Notes: generated from the sequence alone by a model not told the origin. A stretch of DNA of 60,846 nt from an uncultured Alphaproteobacteria bacterium (GCA_902518705.1 CABYHW010000006.1:1-60846), one strand, 5' to 3'; shown: positions 48,412 through 57,788, counted from the stretch's first letter. Numbers and translations: made by a program.

Positions 48412-49497
48412 ATGGAAAAAATTAGTACAGAAGATATAGCAAATTTAAATACTGTTTGGGAACTTCCAAAAAATAAAAAACCAATTGTAATCATTGGTGC
48501 TGGTGGAATAGTAAGCGACGCTCATTTGCCAGCTTATAAAAAGGCAAACTTTCCTGTTAGAGGAATTTATGATCCTGATATAGAAAAAGCAAAAAAATGT
48601 GCTGAAAATTATTCTATTGAAAAGATTTACTCTAGTGAAGAAGAAGCATTAGCAGAAAAAGATGTAGTTTTTGATATAGCAGTTCCTCCTCAAGTTCTAT
48701 TAGGTATTGTTCAAAAGATTCCAAATAATTCTATTTGCCAATTACAAAAACCAATGGGTAATAGTATGACTCAAGCAAAAAGAATTAAAGAAATTATTAA
48801 TGAAAAAAATATTATTGCATGTGTTAATCTTCAATTAAAATTTAGTCCGATGATGATTGCTTTAAGAGAAGCAATAGATAAAAATATGTTAGGCAAATTA
48901 ACAGAATTAGAAATAAGTTTAAGCGTAGGAACCCCTTGGCATCTTTGGCCTTTTTTAGAAACATTAGATAATGTTGAAGTTCCACTCCACTCTATTCATT
49001 ATTTGGATTGGATACGATCAGTTCTTGGGAATCCAACAAGTGTACATTGTAAATCAGTAAAACATCCTAACTTACCAAACTTAGCCGATGCTAGATCAAG
49101 TATAATTCTTCAATATGAAGATGATATTAGATGTTGTTTATCTATAAATCATACTCATGATAATTCTTCACATGGTATGAAACACTCACATGCGTATGCC
49201 AGGGTTGAAGGTTTGGATGGAGCAGCTTACATCAAATTTGGGTTACTACTTAACTATCCAAACGGTGAACCGGAAGAGATTGAAATTTCTACAAAAGATA
49301 CTGAATGGACCAAAGTCAAGAATGTTGGAACTTGGTTCCCAGATGCATTTATAGGCACTATGTCTAGCTTACAAAGATATGCGTCAGGAGAAGAACCTGA
49401 ATTAACTCATTCCGTTGATAATGCCTATAATACAATGGCTCTTGTATATGCTTGTCTTGAGTCAAATATTCAACCTGGGACAATAGTTCACTATTAA
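48412..49497 (+). CDS. Gfo/Idh/MocA family oxidoreductase
   Basis: 361 aa NAD(P)-dependent sugar oxidoreductase. The N-terminal Rossmann motif VIIGAGGIVSDAHLPAYKKANF and the LQKPMG (family EKP-like) motif are present, followed by the C-terminal beta-sheet domain including LHSIHYLDWIRSVLG. Glutamine replaces the usual glutamate just before the KP pair. It may oxidise the transported sugar in place of a classical fucose dehydrogenase; that is inference. It heads the transport cluster. Confidence 0.85.
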   Translation: MEKISTEDIANLNTVWELPKNKKPIVIIGAGGIVSDAHLPAYKKANFPVRGIYDPDIEKAKKCAENYSIEKIYSSEEEALAEKDVVFDIAVPPQVLLGIVQKIPNNSICQLQKPMGNSMTQAKRIKEIINEKNIIACVNLQLKFSPMMIALREAIDKNMLGKLTELEISLSVGTPWHLWPFLETLDNVEVPLHSIHYLDWIRSVLGNPTSVHCKSVKHPNLPNLADARSSIILQYEDDIRCCLSINHTHDNSSHGMKHSHAYARVEGLDGAAYIKFGLLLNYPNGEPEEIEISTKDTEWTKVKNVGTWFPDAFIGTMSSLQRYASGEEPELTHSVDNAYNTMALVYACLESNIQPGTIVHY

Positions 49498-49525
49498 AAA
49501 AATTTTCCCTAAAGTTATTGTATTT

Positions 49526-49550
49526 TTACCAAATAATTGCAACATGGTAA
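49526..49550. promoter_or_regulatory. Inverted repeat upstream of binding-protein gene
   Basis: TTACCA and TGGTAA face each other with 13 bp between, 26-29 bp before the start of the solute-binding protein gene. It could be a repressor operator. No regulator gene lies in the window, and a 6-bp arm can arise by chance. Confidence 0.3.
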
Positions 49551-49578
49551 TATTAATTAACAAATTTATGGAGGAATG

Positions 49579-50904
49579 ATGTTAAGATTATTTTTATCAT
49601 TGGTTCTTGCCGTATCTTTTTTTGGTTCTTTTTCAGCTAAAGCAGAAACTGAATTATGGGGAGATTTTTCTGGTGTAACTCTAAGAGTTAAACTGATCGG
49701 CGGAGGTCAATACGAAGGATTATACAACGAAGTAATTCCATGGTGGGAAGAAAACACAGGTGGAAAAATTGAAATCGTAACACAAAAAAATCACTTTGAA
49801 TTAGACAAAGAGATTAAGAAAGATATTGCTTCAGGCAATTTAGATTTTTGTGTAGCGTCTAACCACACAAGTTTTGCATCTCAATATGGCAATATTTACA
49901 CAGACTTAAATAATATTATGCCTGCATCTGTTTTAGCAGATTATACACCATTAATTTTAGAGCACTCTACTGTTGATGGAAGATTAGTGCAAATGCCAAG
50001 ACATAGTGATGTTAGTAATTTATATTATCAAAAAAGTTTATATGAAGATGCTGATAACAAAGCTAACTTTAAAGCAAAGTATGGCTATGATTTAACACCA
50101 CCTGAAACTTGGGATCAAGTTAAAGATCAAGCTATCTTTTTCTCAAACCCACCTGATTTCTACGGAACTCAATATGTTGGTAAAGAAGAAGCGATAGCAG
50201 GTCGTTTCTATGAGCTAGTAATTGCAAATGGTGGAGCATTATTTGACGAAGATTATCGTCCAATATTCAATTCTCCTGCAGGTGTCGAAGCTCTTCAATG
50301 GTTCATTGATTTGTATAATGCAAAAGCAGTTCCTGATGGTGTTTTAAACTATCTTTGGGATGACACTGGTTTAGGTTTTGCAAGTGGAACAATTGCTATG
50401 AATCTTGACTGGGCAGGATGGGCAGGTTTCTTTAATGATCCAGAAAACTCAAAAGTTGCTGGTGATATTGGACTTGTACGTGCACCAATGGGTTCTGGTG
50501 GTTTAAGAACTGGTTGGTCAGGATCACACTCTTTCTCAATGACAGAGTCATGTCCGGATAAAGAAGCAGCTGCATCTTTCTTATGGGCTTTAACAAGTAA
50601 TAAAGCACAAATGATTGAAGCAAGAGGTGGACTATCACCAACTCGTCCAGCTATTTGGGACGCAATTATTGCTGAGAAGAAAGCTGAAGGTGATGAGTTT
50701 ATGTTAATGGTATTTGAAACTTTCAAAATGTCATTAGCAGAAGATGCATTCACTCCACCACTAATTCCTGAGTGGATTGAATTCACTAACGCTCTATATC
50801 CAGAACTTCAAGCAGCTATTCTTGGGGACAAATCTCCTGAAGATGCGCTTGCTACTGCTTCTAAGAAAGCAACTGAAATTATGGAAGACGCTGGTTACTT
50901 CTAA
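49579..50904 (+). CDS. sugar ABC transporter, extracellular solute-binding protein
   Basis: 441 aa periplasmic receptor of the family 1 (MalE/UgpB-like) group. The signal peptide MLRLFLSLVLAVSFFGSFSAKA ends before the mature ETELWGDF. FYGTQYVGKEE, FNSPAGVEALQWFIDLYN and TRPAIWD are typical of the group. Two ATGs are adjacent; the second (49579) is better spaced from GGAGG at 49570-49574. It is followed by a strong hairpin and then two permeases and an ATPase. Ligand is probably a deoxy sugar or oligosaccharide given the catabolic genes. Confidence 0.93.
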   Translation: MLRLFLSLVLAVSFFGSFSAKAETELWGDFSGVTLRVKLIGGGQYEGLYNEVIPWWEENTGGKIEIVTQKNHFELDKEIKKDIASGNLDFCVASNHTSFASQYGNIYTDLNNIMPASVLADYTPLILEHSTVDGRLVQMPRHSDVSNLYYQKSLYEDADNKANFKAKYGYDLTPPETWDQVKDQAIFFSNPPDFYGTQYVGKEEAIAGRFYELVIANGGALFDEDYRPIFNSPAGVEALQWFIDLYNAKAVPDGVLNYLWDDTGLGFASGTIAMNLDWAGWAGFFNDPENSKVAGDIGLVRAPMGSGGLRTGWSGSHSFSMTESCPDKEAAASFLWALTSNKAQMIEARGGLSPTRPAIWDAIIAEKKAEGDEFMLMVFETFKMSLAEDAFTPPLIPEWIEFTNALYPELQAAILGDKSPEDALATASKKATEIMEDAGYF

Positions 50905-50917
50905 CAATTAATAAAAT

Positions 50918-50942
50918 ACCTAGCTCTTTACAAGAGCTAGGT
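50918..50942 (+). terminator. 11-bp perfect hairpin between binding protein and permeases
   Basis: ACCTAGCTCTT, loop TAC, AAGAGCTAGGT. It is not followed by a long T run (TTCTATATC), so it is more likely an mRNA-stabilising or partial attenuation hairpin that keeps the binding protein more abundant than the permeases than a full terminator. Confidence 0.75.
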
Positions 50943-50955
50943 TTCTATATCTATC

Positions 50956-51843
50956 ATGAGAAAATTTCTAAACGGACCATGGGTTTTACTAATGCCCACT
51001 TTAATAATACTTACTTGTGTTGTTTTATTACCATTGCTCCTATCTTTATGGACAAGTTTTACACCTTTTAAGTTAACAAAACCCGATACTCTTTATCGTT
51101 TTGTTGGATTTAGAAATTACGAAAGATTAATTGGAGATCTTGATTTTTGGATAGCTTTTGGAAGAACAGTTTTATTTTTAGCTATTGCTCTTAATTTAGA
51201 ATTAGTTTTCGGTCTAGGAATAGCACTGTTAATAAATAAAATTACATACGGACAGAGAACATTGAGAACACTAATGATGTTTCCAATGATGTTTTCTCCA
51301 ATTCTAGTTGGATTTCAATGGAAGTACATTTTTAATGACAATATTGGTTTAATGAATAATTTTTTGAGAGAGTTTGGAGTCATACAACCAATACCATGGC
51401 TTGTTGATGGCATTTTAGCAAACGTTTCAATAATGGCTGCTGAAATTTGGTCAAGTACTTCAGTATTTGCTATTTTATTATTAGCAGGTTTATTGGGTAT
51501 ACCTAAAGACCCTATTGAGGCTGCCAAAGTTGATGGATGCAACTCATGGCAAGTATTTAAAAATATCACATTACCTTTTTTGATGCCTTTCGTATTTATT
51601 GCTATGACAATCAGATCATTAGATGTTGCAAGAGCTTATGATATTGTTCAGATGATGACTGGTGGCGGTCCTGCTAAAAGAACAGAATTACTATGGACTT
51701 TAATTTCGAGAACTGGATACGTAGATGCTAAGATGGGAATGGCTAATGCAATGTCATATATTTCAATTTTTCTTTCGATTGCATTTACTTTTTTCTTTTT
51801 TTACAAATTAATAGAGGCAAGGCAGAGGTTAAGTTATGAATAA
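50956..51843 (+). CDS. sugar ABC transporter permease (MalF/UgpA type)
   Basis: 295 aa inner-membrane protein with about six transmembrane helices. Starts WVLLMPTLIILTCVVLLPLL. The coupling EAA-like motif is in PIEAAKVDGCNSWQVFKNITLPFLMP. It pairs with the next permease, whose start overlaps its stop by 8 bp. Confidence 0.93.
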   Translation: MRKFLNGPWVLLMPTLIILTCVVLLPLLLSLWTSFTPFKLTKPDTLYRFVGFRNYERLIGDLDFWIAFGRTVLFLAIALNLELVFGLGIALLINKITYGQRTLRTLMMFPMMFSPILVGFQWKYIFNDNIGLMNNFLREFGVIQPIPWLVDGILANVSIMAAEIWSSTSVFAILLLAGLLGIPKDPIEAAKVDGCNSWQVFKNITLPFLMPFVFIAMTIRSLDVARAYDIVQMMTGGGPAKRTELLWTLISRTGYVDAKMGMANAMSYISIFLSIAFTFFFFYKLIEARQRLSYE

Positions 51844-52696
51844 AAAACAAATCAATAATATTCTAATTTGGTTTTCAGCCATTGTTTTAATAATTCTAAT
51901 TATGACTCCTGGCTTGTGGGTAGTGCTTACAGCATTTAGACCTCAAGTAGATGTTATGGCAAAACCTGCTGTTTGGATACCGCGTAATTTAAATTTAATT
52001 CAATTTGAAACTATGCTCTTTGGTGGTTCCGAAGGATCAATGGGTAGAAGTCCTATCCCTGTTTTAAGTTATTTACGAAATTCACTTATAATTTCTTTTA
52101 CAAGTACTTTTATAGCAGTGTTAGTGGGCACAATAGGAGGTTATGGTTTTGCGAGACATAATTTTAAGCACAAAAATAAATATTTTTTATTAATTATGTT
52201 AACTAGAACAATTCCTGGCATATCTTTAAGTTTACCTATCTTTATTATATTTTCAAAAATTGGTTTAATCGATACACATATAGGAATTATATTAGTTTTT
52301 GTTGCTTTAAATATTCCATTTACAATTTGGTTAACTGATGGTTTTTTTAGACAAATTCCAAGAGCGATGTCAGAAGTAGCAATGACAGATGGTTGTACTA
52401 AACTTCAAGCTTTTTGGCATATAGAGTTACCACTATCTCGATCAGGAATAGCATCTGCTGGAATATTTGCATTTTTAATTTCATGGAATGAATATGCATT
52501 AGTTTCAAATCTAGCAAGAAGTACAGATTCAAAAACATTAACTGTTGGACTTATGGACTTCACTGCGCAATTTACAATAAATTGGCCTGGTATGTGCGCT
52601 CTTGCAGTTTTTATAATTATTCCAGCACTAATCTTAACCTTTATGGTTCAAAAGCATTTAGTAACAGGATTAACATTTGGAGGAGTAAAAGGATAA
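51836..52696 (+). CDS. sugar ABC transporter permease (MalG type)
   Basis: 286 aa, about six transmembrane helices. The N-terminal helix is near residues 8-30 (ILIWFSAIVLIILIMTPGLWV), the periplasmic loop contains RPQVDV, and the EAA-loop is in AMSEVAMTDGCTKLQAFWHIELPLS. It overlaps the first permease by 8 bp and the ATPase start by one base, so subunit genes are translationally coupled. Confidence 0.93.
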   Translation: MNKKQINNILIWFSAIVLIILIMTPGLWVVLTAFRPQVDVMAKPAVWIPRNLNLIQFETMLFGGSEGSMGRSPIPVLSYLRNSLIISFTSTFIAVLVGTIGGYGFARHNFKHKNKYFLLIMLTRTIPGISLSLPIFIIFSKIGLIDTHIGIILVFVALNIPFTIWLTDGFFRQIPRAMSEVAMTDGCTKLQAFWHIELPLSRSGIASAGIFAFLISWNEYALVSNLARSTDSKTLTVGLMDFTAQFTINWPGMCALAVFIIIPALILTFMVQKHLVTGLTFGGVKG

Positions 52697-53790
52697 TGGC
52701 AAAAGTTAGCTTACAAGGTGTCTCAAAATTTTACGGAAAAGTTCAAGCAGTAAAAAAAATTGATCTAGAAATTATTGATAAAGAATTCTTAGTTCTAGTT
52801 GGACCATCAGGTTGTGGAAAATCATCTTCTCTAAGAATGATTGCAGGATTAGAGGAAATAGATGAGGGTATTATCAATATTGGTGACAAAGAAATGAATA
52901 ATCTTGAACCTAGAGAAAGAAATGTTTCGATGGTGTTTCAAAACTATGCTCTTTATCCTCATATGACAGTAGAAGAAAATTTAGGATTTTCATTAAAGAT
53001 TGCGGGACTTGCTAAAAAAGAAATTGAAGAAAGAGTACACGAGGCTGCAGGAATTTTAGATATAACTGAATTTTTACAAAGAAAACCATCACAATTATCA
53101 GGTGGTCAAAGACAAAGAGTTGCAATGGGAAGAGCAATAGTAAGAAGACCAGATGTTTTTTTATTTGATGAACCTTTATCTAATTTAGATGCAAAATTAA
53201 GAAATCAAATGAGGACAGAAATTAAAAGATTACATCAAAAAGTATCAACAACAATTGTCTACGTTACGCACGATCAAGTTGAAGCAATGACTTTAGCTGA
53301 TCGAATTGTAATTATGAAAGATGGTATAATTGAACAAATAGGAACACCATTAGACCTATTTGAGAGACCAGCTACAAAATTTGTAGCCACTTTTATTGGA
53401 TCTCCTTCCATGAATATGATTAAGGCTTCAATAGTGAAACAAAATAATGAATTATTGATGAAGACAAACGACGGAATTATAGTACCAGTGCCTAAAGATA
53501 AACAAAATTCTGTAAGTGAAGGTCAAAATATTTCTTTTGGGTTTAGAGCTGAAGATATAGTGCCACTAAAATTTGGACAAAAACCATCTAGTGCTTGGGA
53601 AATGCAATCATCGGTTAATCTAGCAGAACCACTTGGAACTGAAACTTTGATTTTTACAAACTTTGGTGAAATAGAAATAGTTAGTAGAATGTTTACACCA
53701 GAACAAGTTAAATCAAATGATGTTTTAGATTTTGCTTTAAATTTAAATAGAACATATTTATTCGATGAGAATAGCGGCTTAGCAATATGA
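52696..53790 (+). CDS. sugar ABC transporter ATP-binding protein (UgpC/MsmK type)
   Basis: 364 aa. Walker A GPSGCGKSS at 36-44, Q-loop at Gln82, signature LSGGQ at 134-138, and Walker B with Asp158-Glu159 (VFLFDEPLSNLD). The C-terminal ~130 residues are the TOBE-type regulatory domain found in carbohydrate importers, including GFRAEDI. The start at MAKVSL (52696) overlaps the permease stop; an upstream in-frame ATG lies inside the permease gene and is rejected. It completes a four-gene importer. Confidence 0.95.
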   Translation: MAKVSLQGVSKFYGKVQAVKKIDLEIIDKEFLVLVGPSGCGKSSSLRMIAGLEEIDEGIINIGDKEMNNLEPRERNVSMVFQNYALYPHMTVEENLGFSLKIAGLAKKEIEERVHEAAGILDITEFLQRKPSQLSGGQRQRVAMGRAIVRRPDVFLFDEPLSNLDAKLRNQMRTEIKRLHQKVSTTIVYVTHDQVEAMTLADRIVIMKDGIIEQIGTPLDLFERPATKFVATFIGSPSMNMIKASIVKQNNELLMKTNDGIIVPVPKDKQNSVSEGQNISFGFRAEDIVPLKFGQKPSSAWEMQSSVNLAEPLGTETLIFTNFGEIEIVSRMFTPEQVKSNDVLDFALNLNRTYLFDENSGLAI

Positions 53791-54443
53791 CAAGTTCTAC
53801 TGAAATTTCAGATAGATTATCAAAATGTTTTAGTAGTGTTATCCATGATGTCATGAGAGATGATGGATTTAAAAATTTTGTTTTGAATCCAAATATTAAA
53901 CCTAATAAGGAAAAACACAAAATCGCAGGGCAAATTTTTACTATTGAAGGAGAATCAAATACTAGTTTTTCTCATCACGAAACACTCCTTGCTTGGACTG
54001 GTCTTTTATCTAAGGCTCCATCAGATAAAGTTCTTATCTGTCAACCAAACGATAATAATATAGCTTTAATGGGTGAGTTGAGTGCCGAAACTTTACAAAA
54101 GAAAAATATTAGAGGCTACATTGCTGATGGCGGGTGTAGAGATTTAGAATTTATAAACAAAATCGATTTTCCTGTTTGGTCGAAATTTTATACGCCTAAA
54201 GATGTCGTTGCTTATTGGAAGCCTACTAAATTTGAAGAAACTATTAAAATTGGAGATGTGGAAATACATAACGGTGATTATGTAATGGCAGATATTGATG
54301 GTGTTATTATTATTCCCCAAGATAAGGTAATAGATATTTTGGAAAAATCAGAAAAATTAATTAATACTGAAAGCCAAGTTAGAAAAGCTATTAGAGAAGG
54401 AATGGATCCACAAGAAGCGTATATTAAGTATAGCGTTTTTTAA
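53787..54443 (+). CDS. RraA-family protein (HMG aldolase / RNase E inhibitor-like fold)
   Basis: 218 aa. The family motif GYIADGGCRDL (Arg118, Asp119) and the preceding MGELSAETL are the metal and substrate site of class II pyruvate aldolases of the RraA fold. IDGVIIIPQD closes the domain. In a sugar-acid region an aldolase or decarboxylase function fits better than RNase E control, since enzymatic members retain this Arg-Asp pair. It overlaps the ATPase gene by 4 bp and is therefore part of the transport operon. Confidence 0.85.
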   Translation: MTSSTEISDRLSKCFSSVIHDVMRDDGFKNFVLNPNIKPNKEKHKIAGQIFTIEGESNTSFSHHETLLAWTGLLSKAPSDKVLICQPNDNNIALMGELSAETLQKKNIRGYIADGGCRDLEFINKIDFPVWSKFYTPKDVVAYWKPTKFEETIKIGDVEIHNGDYVMADIDGVIIIPQDKVIDILEKSEKLINTESQVRKAIREGMDPQEAYIKYSVF

Positions 54444-54889
54444 GTAATTTTTCTTTCAACCAAAAGTATATGTTCAGAATAACAAACACATTTGTCATTT
54501 TGATTTAGAATTTCACACGCCTCATTAACCTGACCATATTGAGGTCTTTTTGGATCATCTTTTTTTTCTTTAATTGTAACCTTAGTGTGAATTGTATCAC
54601 CTATAAAAACAGGATTAGGAAAACGAAGTTTTTCAAATCCATAGGTGAATGCTCGCTTGTTAACTATCGAAGCTGTAAGTGCGATACCTATCGAAAAAGT
54701 ACAACTAAATTGTGCTATTCGTTGACCAAATGGACCCTTTTTAGCAAACTCTGCATCAGTGTGATGAGGATAAAAGTCTCCAGAGTGCATTGCGTGCATT
54801 ACAATATCAGTTTCAGTGATGGTCCTACCAACAGTGACTCTTTCAGCACCAAGTTCATAGTCTTCGAAGAATTGTTCTATTTCTACCAT
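54440..54889 (-). CDS. MaoC-like hot-dog hydratase (catalytic residues intact)
   Basis: 149 aa. The hydratase motif is complete: SGDFYPHHTD, with Asp38 and His43 as catalytic pair. [22 protein letters not shown] is shared nearly word for word with the neighbour at 54938. Likely hydrates or dehydrates an enoyl-CoA. It is on the minus strand within an otherwise plus-strand operon, overlapping rraA's 3' end by 4 bp and divergent from its paralogue with 48 bp between starts. Confidence 0.87.
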   Translation of the reverse strand: MVEIEQFFEDYELGAERVTVGRTITETDIVMHAMHSGDFYPHHTDAEFAKKGPFGQRIAQFSCTFSIGIALTASIVNKRAFTYGFEKLRFPNPVFIGDTIHTKVTIKEKKDDPKRPQYGQVNEACEILNQNDKCVCYSEHILLVERKIT

Positions 54890-54937
54890 TTCTATTGAAT
54901 AAATATTTCTCTGTAATAAGGTAGCATAATTGTAAAA

Positions 54938-55501
54938 ATGAATAAAGATAATAAATTTGAAAACACTGTTGGAATTGAGTCAACCTTTCCAAAAGATATG
55001 CCCAATGAGCATCGAGAAATTCCAGTATGGAATTCTGAAAACTGGTTTTATGAAGATGTAATTGTTGGTCATAAAATTAGATCTCTTCGCCGAACAATAT
55101 CTGAAGGAGAGGCCATGCAATTTAATTGTATGGTTTTAGATATGCATCCATATGTAGGTGATGAACATTTTGCTAAAAATGAAGGTATGTTCCAAAAAAG
55201 ATTAGTAGCAGGAGCTATGGTTTTTTCTTATGGGTTGGGTTTAGTTGCAACTAATTGTGTAAATTCTTTTAGTTATGGATATGACCGTTTAAGATTCATC
55301 AAACCAGTTTTTATTGGAGATACAATTTATACAATTAGAACTAATATGGAAAAAAAACCAAAATATGAAAAAATGGGCTTAGTAAGAACCAGTTACGAAG
55401 TTTTTAAAGGTGAAGGCGAAATCGTTCTATATTGTGAGCACCTACATTCAGTTTTATATAAAAAACCAGAGGACTTTAAAGATAAATACGAAAAAAAATG
55501 A
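54938..55501 (+). CDS. MaoC-like hot-dog protein lacking the catalytic histidine
   Basis: 187 aa paralogue of the preceding gene ([22 protein letters not shown]) with a ~35 residue N-terminal extension. At the active-site motif it reads [12 protein letters not shown]: the Asp68 is kept, but the position of the catalytic His (five residues on) is Val73. It may be a structural partner of the active paralogue or use a different residue such as His70. Its stop overlaps the next gene as ATGA. Confidence 0.85.
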   Translation: MNKDNKFENTVGIESTFPKDMPNEHREIPVWNSENWFYEDVIVGHKIRSLRRTISEGEAMQFNCMVLDMHPYVGDEHFAKNEGMFQKRLVAGAMVFSYGLGLVATNCVNSFSYGYDRLRFIKPVFIGDTIYTIRTNMEKKPKYEKMGLVRTSYEVFKGEGEIVLYCEHLHSVLYKKPEDFKDKYEKK

Positions 55502-56631
55502 TTAACTTAAAGGGAATGACCTGGGATCATTCTAGAGGTTTTGATCCAATGGTTGCTACATCTAAAAAATTTCAGGAATTTCATAATAATAAAGTTTCAA
55601 TTGAATGGGATAAAAGACCATTACAAGCTTTTGCAGATAGGCCTATAGAAGACATGACTGATGATTATGATTTGATAGTAATAGACTATCCTCATGTTGG
55701 TGAAGTAGCTCACAAAGGACTTTTACAAAACTTAAATCTCAATGAATATCAATCTCAATTAAACGATTTAAAAAAGCAAACAGTTGGAAAATCGCATGAG
55801 AGTTATTTTATAGATAACAAACAATGGGCTCTTGCCATAGATGCTGCTTCACAGACTGCCTGTTACAGAGAAGATTTAGTTAAAGCACTTCCTTCTAAAT
55901 GGGATGATCTTGTTTCTTTAGCAAAAGAGAATAAAATTCTTTGGCCTTTAAAACCAATTCATGCAATTAGTAGTTTTTATAGTATTTATAACAACATTAC
56001 TGAAGAATTAATTCCTGAACAAAATAATTTTATCAAAAAAGATTTTGCTGTTAAAACCCTTACAATGATGAAAGCTATCTCTAGTGAAATAATTAGTGAT
56101 TGTTTAAATATGGATCCAATTGAAACTGCTGAACTAATGACAGAAACAAATGATTTCTATTATTGTCCATATATTTATGGTTTTTCAAATTACTCAAGAA
56201 AAAATTATAGACAAAATATTTTGAAATACACTGACGTTTTAGATTTATCTGGAAAAGGTCCAGCAGGAACACACTTAGGTGGCACAGGTATTGCAGTTTC
56301 AAATGTAAGCAAGAACAAGGATTTAGCAATTGAATACGCATTTTGGATAGCAGGTGCTGAATGTCAAAAGTCACTTTTTTACCAAAGTGGTGGACAGCCA
56401 GGAAATTCTGAAGCTTGGGAAGATAAACAAATAAATTTAGAAACAAATGATTTTTTTAAAGGAACTCGTAAAACGCTTGATTTAGCATGGGTAAGACCAA
56501 GACATAATGGCTATATGGAATTTCAGGACAAAAGTGGTGATCTAATTAATGAATATTTACAAACAGAAATTTCAGCTGAAAGTGTTTGTGAAAAATTATC
56601 TGATATGTACAATAAGAGTTTCAAAGAATAA
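55498..56631 (+). CDS. solute-binding-protein-like protein without signal peptide
   Basis: 377 aa resembling family 1 extracellular binding proteins (opening [21 protein letters not shown], middle [28 protein letters not shown], late [33 protein letters not shown], in separated blocks). It begins directly with the mature-type domain: the ATG overlaps the previous stop as ATGA, and there is no hydrophobic N-terminus. It is therefore predicted cytoplasmic. It sits between a MaoC gene and a CoA transferase, so it may bind a CoA-pathway ligand or act as an enzyme subunit. Function is not established. Confidence 0.8.
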   Translation: MINLKGMTWDHSRGFDPMVATSKKFQEFHNNKVSIEWDKRPLQAFADRPIEDMTDDYDLIVIDYPHVGEVAHKGLLQNLNLNEYQSQLNDLKKQTVGKSHESYFIDNKQWALAIDAASQTACYREDLVKALPSKWDDLVSLAKENKILWPLKPIHAISSFYSIYNNITEELIPEQNNFIKKDFAVKTLTMMKAISSEIISDCLNMDPIETAELMTETNDFYYCPYIYGFSNYSRKNYRQNILKYTDVLDLSGKGPAGTHLGGTGIAVSNVSKNKDLAIEYAFWIAGAECQKSLFYQSGGQPGNSEAWEDKQINLETNDFFKGTRKTLDLAWVRPRHNGYMEFQDKSGDLINEYLQTEISAESVCEKLSDMYNKSFKE

Positions 56632-56639
56632 ACTATTGT

Positions 56640-57788
56640 ATGACTAAACCATTAGAAGGACTAACTGTATTAGAATTTAGCCAATTTTTATCAGGGCCAT
56701 ATGCAGGCTTAAGACTTGCTGATTTAGGAGCAAGAGTAATTAAAATTGAAAGACCAGAAGTTGGTGATCTTTGTAGAAATTTATATATCAGCGATACTGA
56801 TCTCGAAGGTGATAGCACTTTATTTCATGCAATTAATAGAAATAAGGAGAGCTTTGCAGCAAATTTAAAAGATGCCAAAGATATAGAGTTAGTAAAAAAA
56901 TTAATTGAGAAGGCAGATATAATTACACAAAATTTTAGACCAGGAGTAATAGAACGTATTGGTTTAGATTATGAAAATGTAAAAAAAATAAATCCAAAAA
57001 TAGTATATGGAACTATTTCTGGTTACGGATCTGATGGACCTTGGAGTTCATTACCTGGACAAGATTTATTAGCGCAATCTAGAACAGGTTTAGTTTGGTT
57101 AAATGGTAATGGAGGTGAAGCACCAACCCCAATGGGTTTGGCAGTTGCTGACATGTTGGCAGGACATACACTTGTTGAAGGAATACTAGCAGCGGTTATC
57201 AAAAGATTTCGAACGGATAATGGATCTCATGTAGAAACAAGTTTAGTTGAGGCCTTATTAGATTTTCAATTTGAAGTTCTTACGACATATTTTAATGATG
57301 GAAACAGAAAGCCACAAAGAAGTTCTTATAATAATGCTCATGCATATCTATCAGCTCCATATGGAATTTATAAGACTTCTAATGGATATATAGCAATAGC
57401 AATGACACCCCTGCCACAACTTGGTGAGTTGCTTAATCTTAATTCAATAAAAGGTTTGGACGATCAAAAAGAATGGTTCACAAAAAGAGATGAGATTAAA
57501 AAACAAATTGGTGATTGGATTGAAAAAGAAACAACAGAACACTGGTTAAGTATTCTTGAGCCAGCTGATATATGGTGCGCTAAAGTACTCGATTGGGAAA
57601 CAATGGTTAAACACGAAGGATTTAAAATACTTGATATGGTTCAAAGAATTAAAAGAGATGATGGACTTGATATTGAAACACTTCGTTGCCCTATAAAAAT
57701 TGATGGAGAGATCTTTAAATCAAGTAAGGCAGCTCCAAAAATTGGGAACGACAATAATAGTATTATGAAAGAATTTGGTATCTCATGA
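56640..57788 (+). CDS. CaiB/BaiF family CoA transferase
   Basis: 382 aa family III CoA transferase moving CoA between carboxylic acids. N-terminal KPLEGLTVLEFSQFLSGPYAGLRLADLGARVIKIERP (in pieces) is canonical, and the catalytic aspartate is Asp171 in GLAVADMLAG. VSGYGSDGP-like ISGYGSDGPW is present. It is 8 bp after the binding-protein-like gene and overlaps the next gene by 4 bp. The acid substrate is unknown; a C4-C6 hydroxy- or keto-acid produced by the sugar-acid pathway is possible. Confidence 0.9.
   Translation: MTKPLEGLTVLEFSQFLSGPYAGLRLADLGARVIKIERPEVGDLCRNLYISDTDLEGDSTLFHAINRNKESFAANLKDAKDIELVKKLIEKADIITQNFRPGVIERIGLDYENVKKINPKIVYGTISGYGSDGPWSSLPGQDLLAQSRTGLVWLNGNGGEAPTPMGLAVADMLAGHTLVEGILAAVIKRFRTDNGSHVETSLVEALLDFQFEVLTTYFNDGNRKPQRSSYNNAHAYLSAPYGIYKTSNGYIAIAMTPLPQLGELLNLNSIKGLDDQKEWFTKRDEIKKQIGDWIEKETTEHWLSILEPADIWCAKVLDWETMVKHEGFKILDMVQRIKRDDGLDIETLRCPIKIDGEIFKSSKAAPKIGNDNNSIMKEFGIS

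Noticed and set aside
50349-50786. 145-codon open frame on the minus strand inside the solute-binding protein gene
   Set aside because: It is fully antisense to a clear gene with signal peptide and family motifs. Its translation is Ser/Pro/Ala-rich without family features or a ribosome site.
54539-54898. 119-codon plus-strand frame opposite the minus-strand MaoC gene
   Set aside because: The minus-strand frame has the complete hydratase motif. The plus frame has no recognisable domain.
56093-56446. 117-codon minus-strand frame inside the leaderless binding-protein gene
   Set aside because: Antisense shadow with biased, low-complexity composition and no start context.
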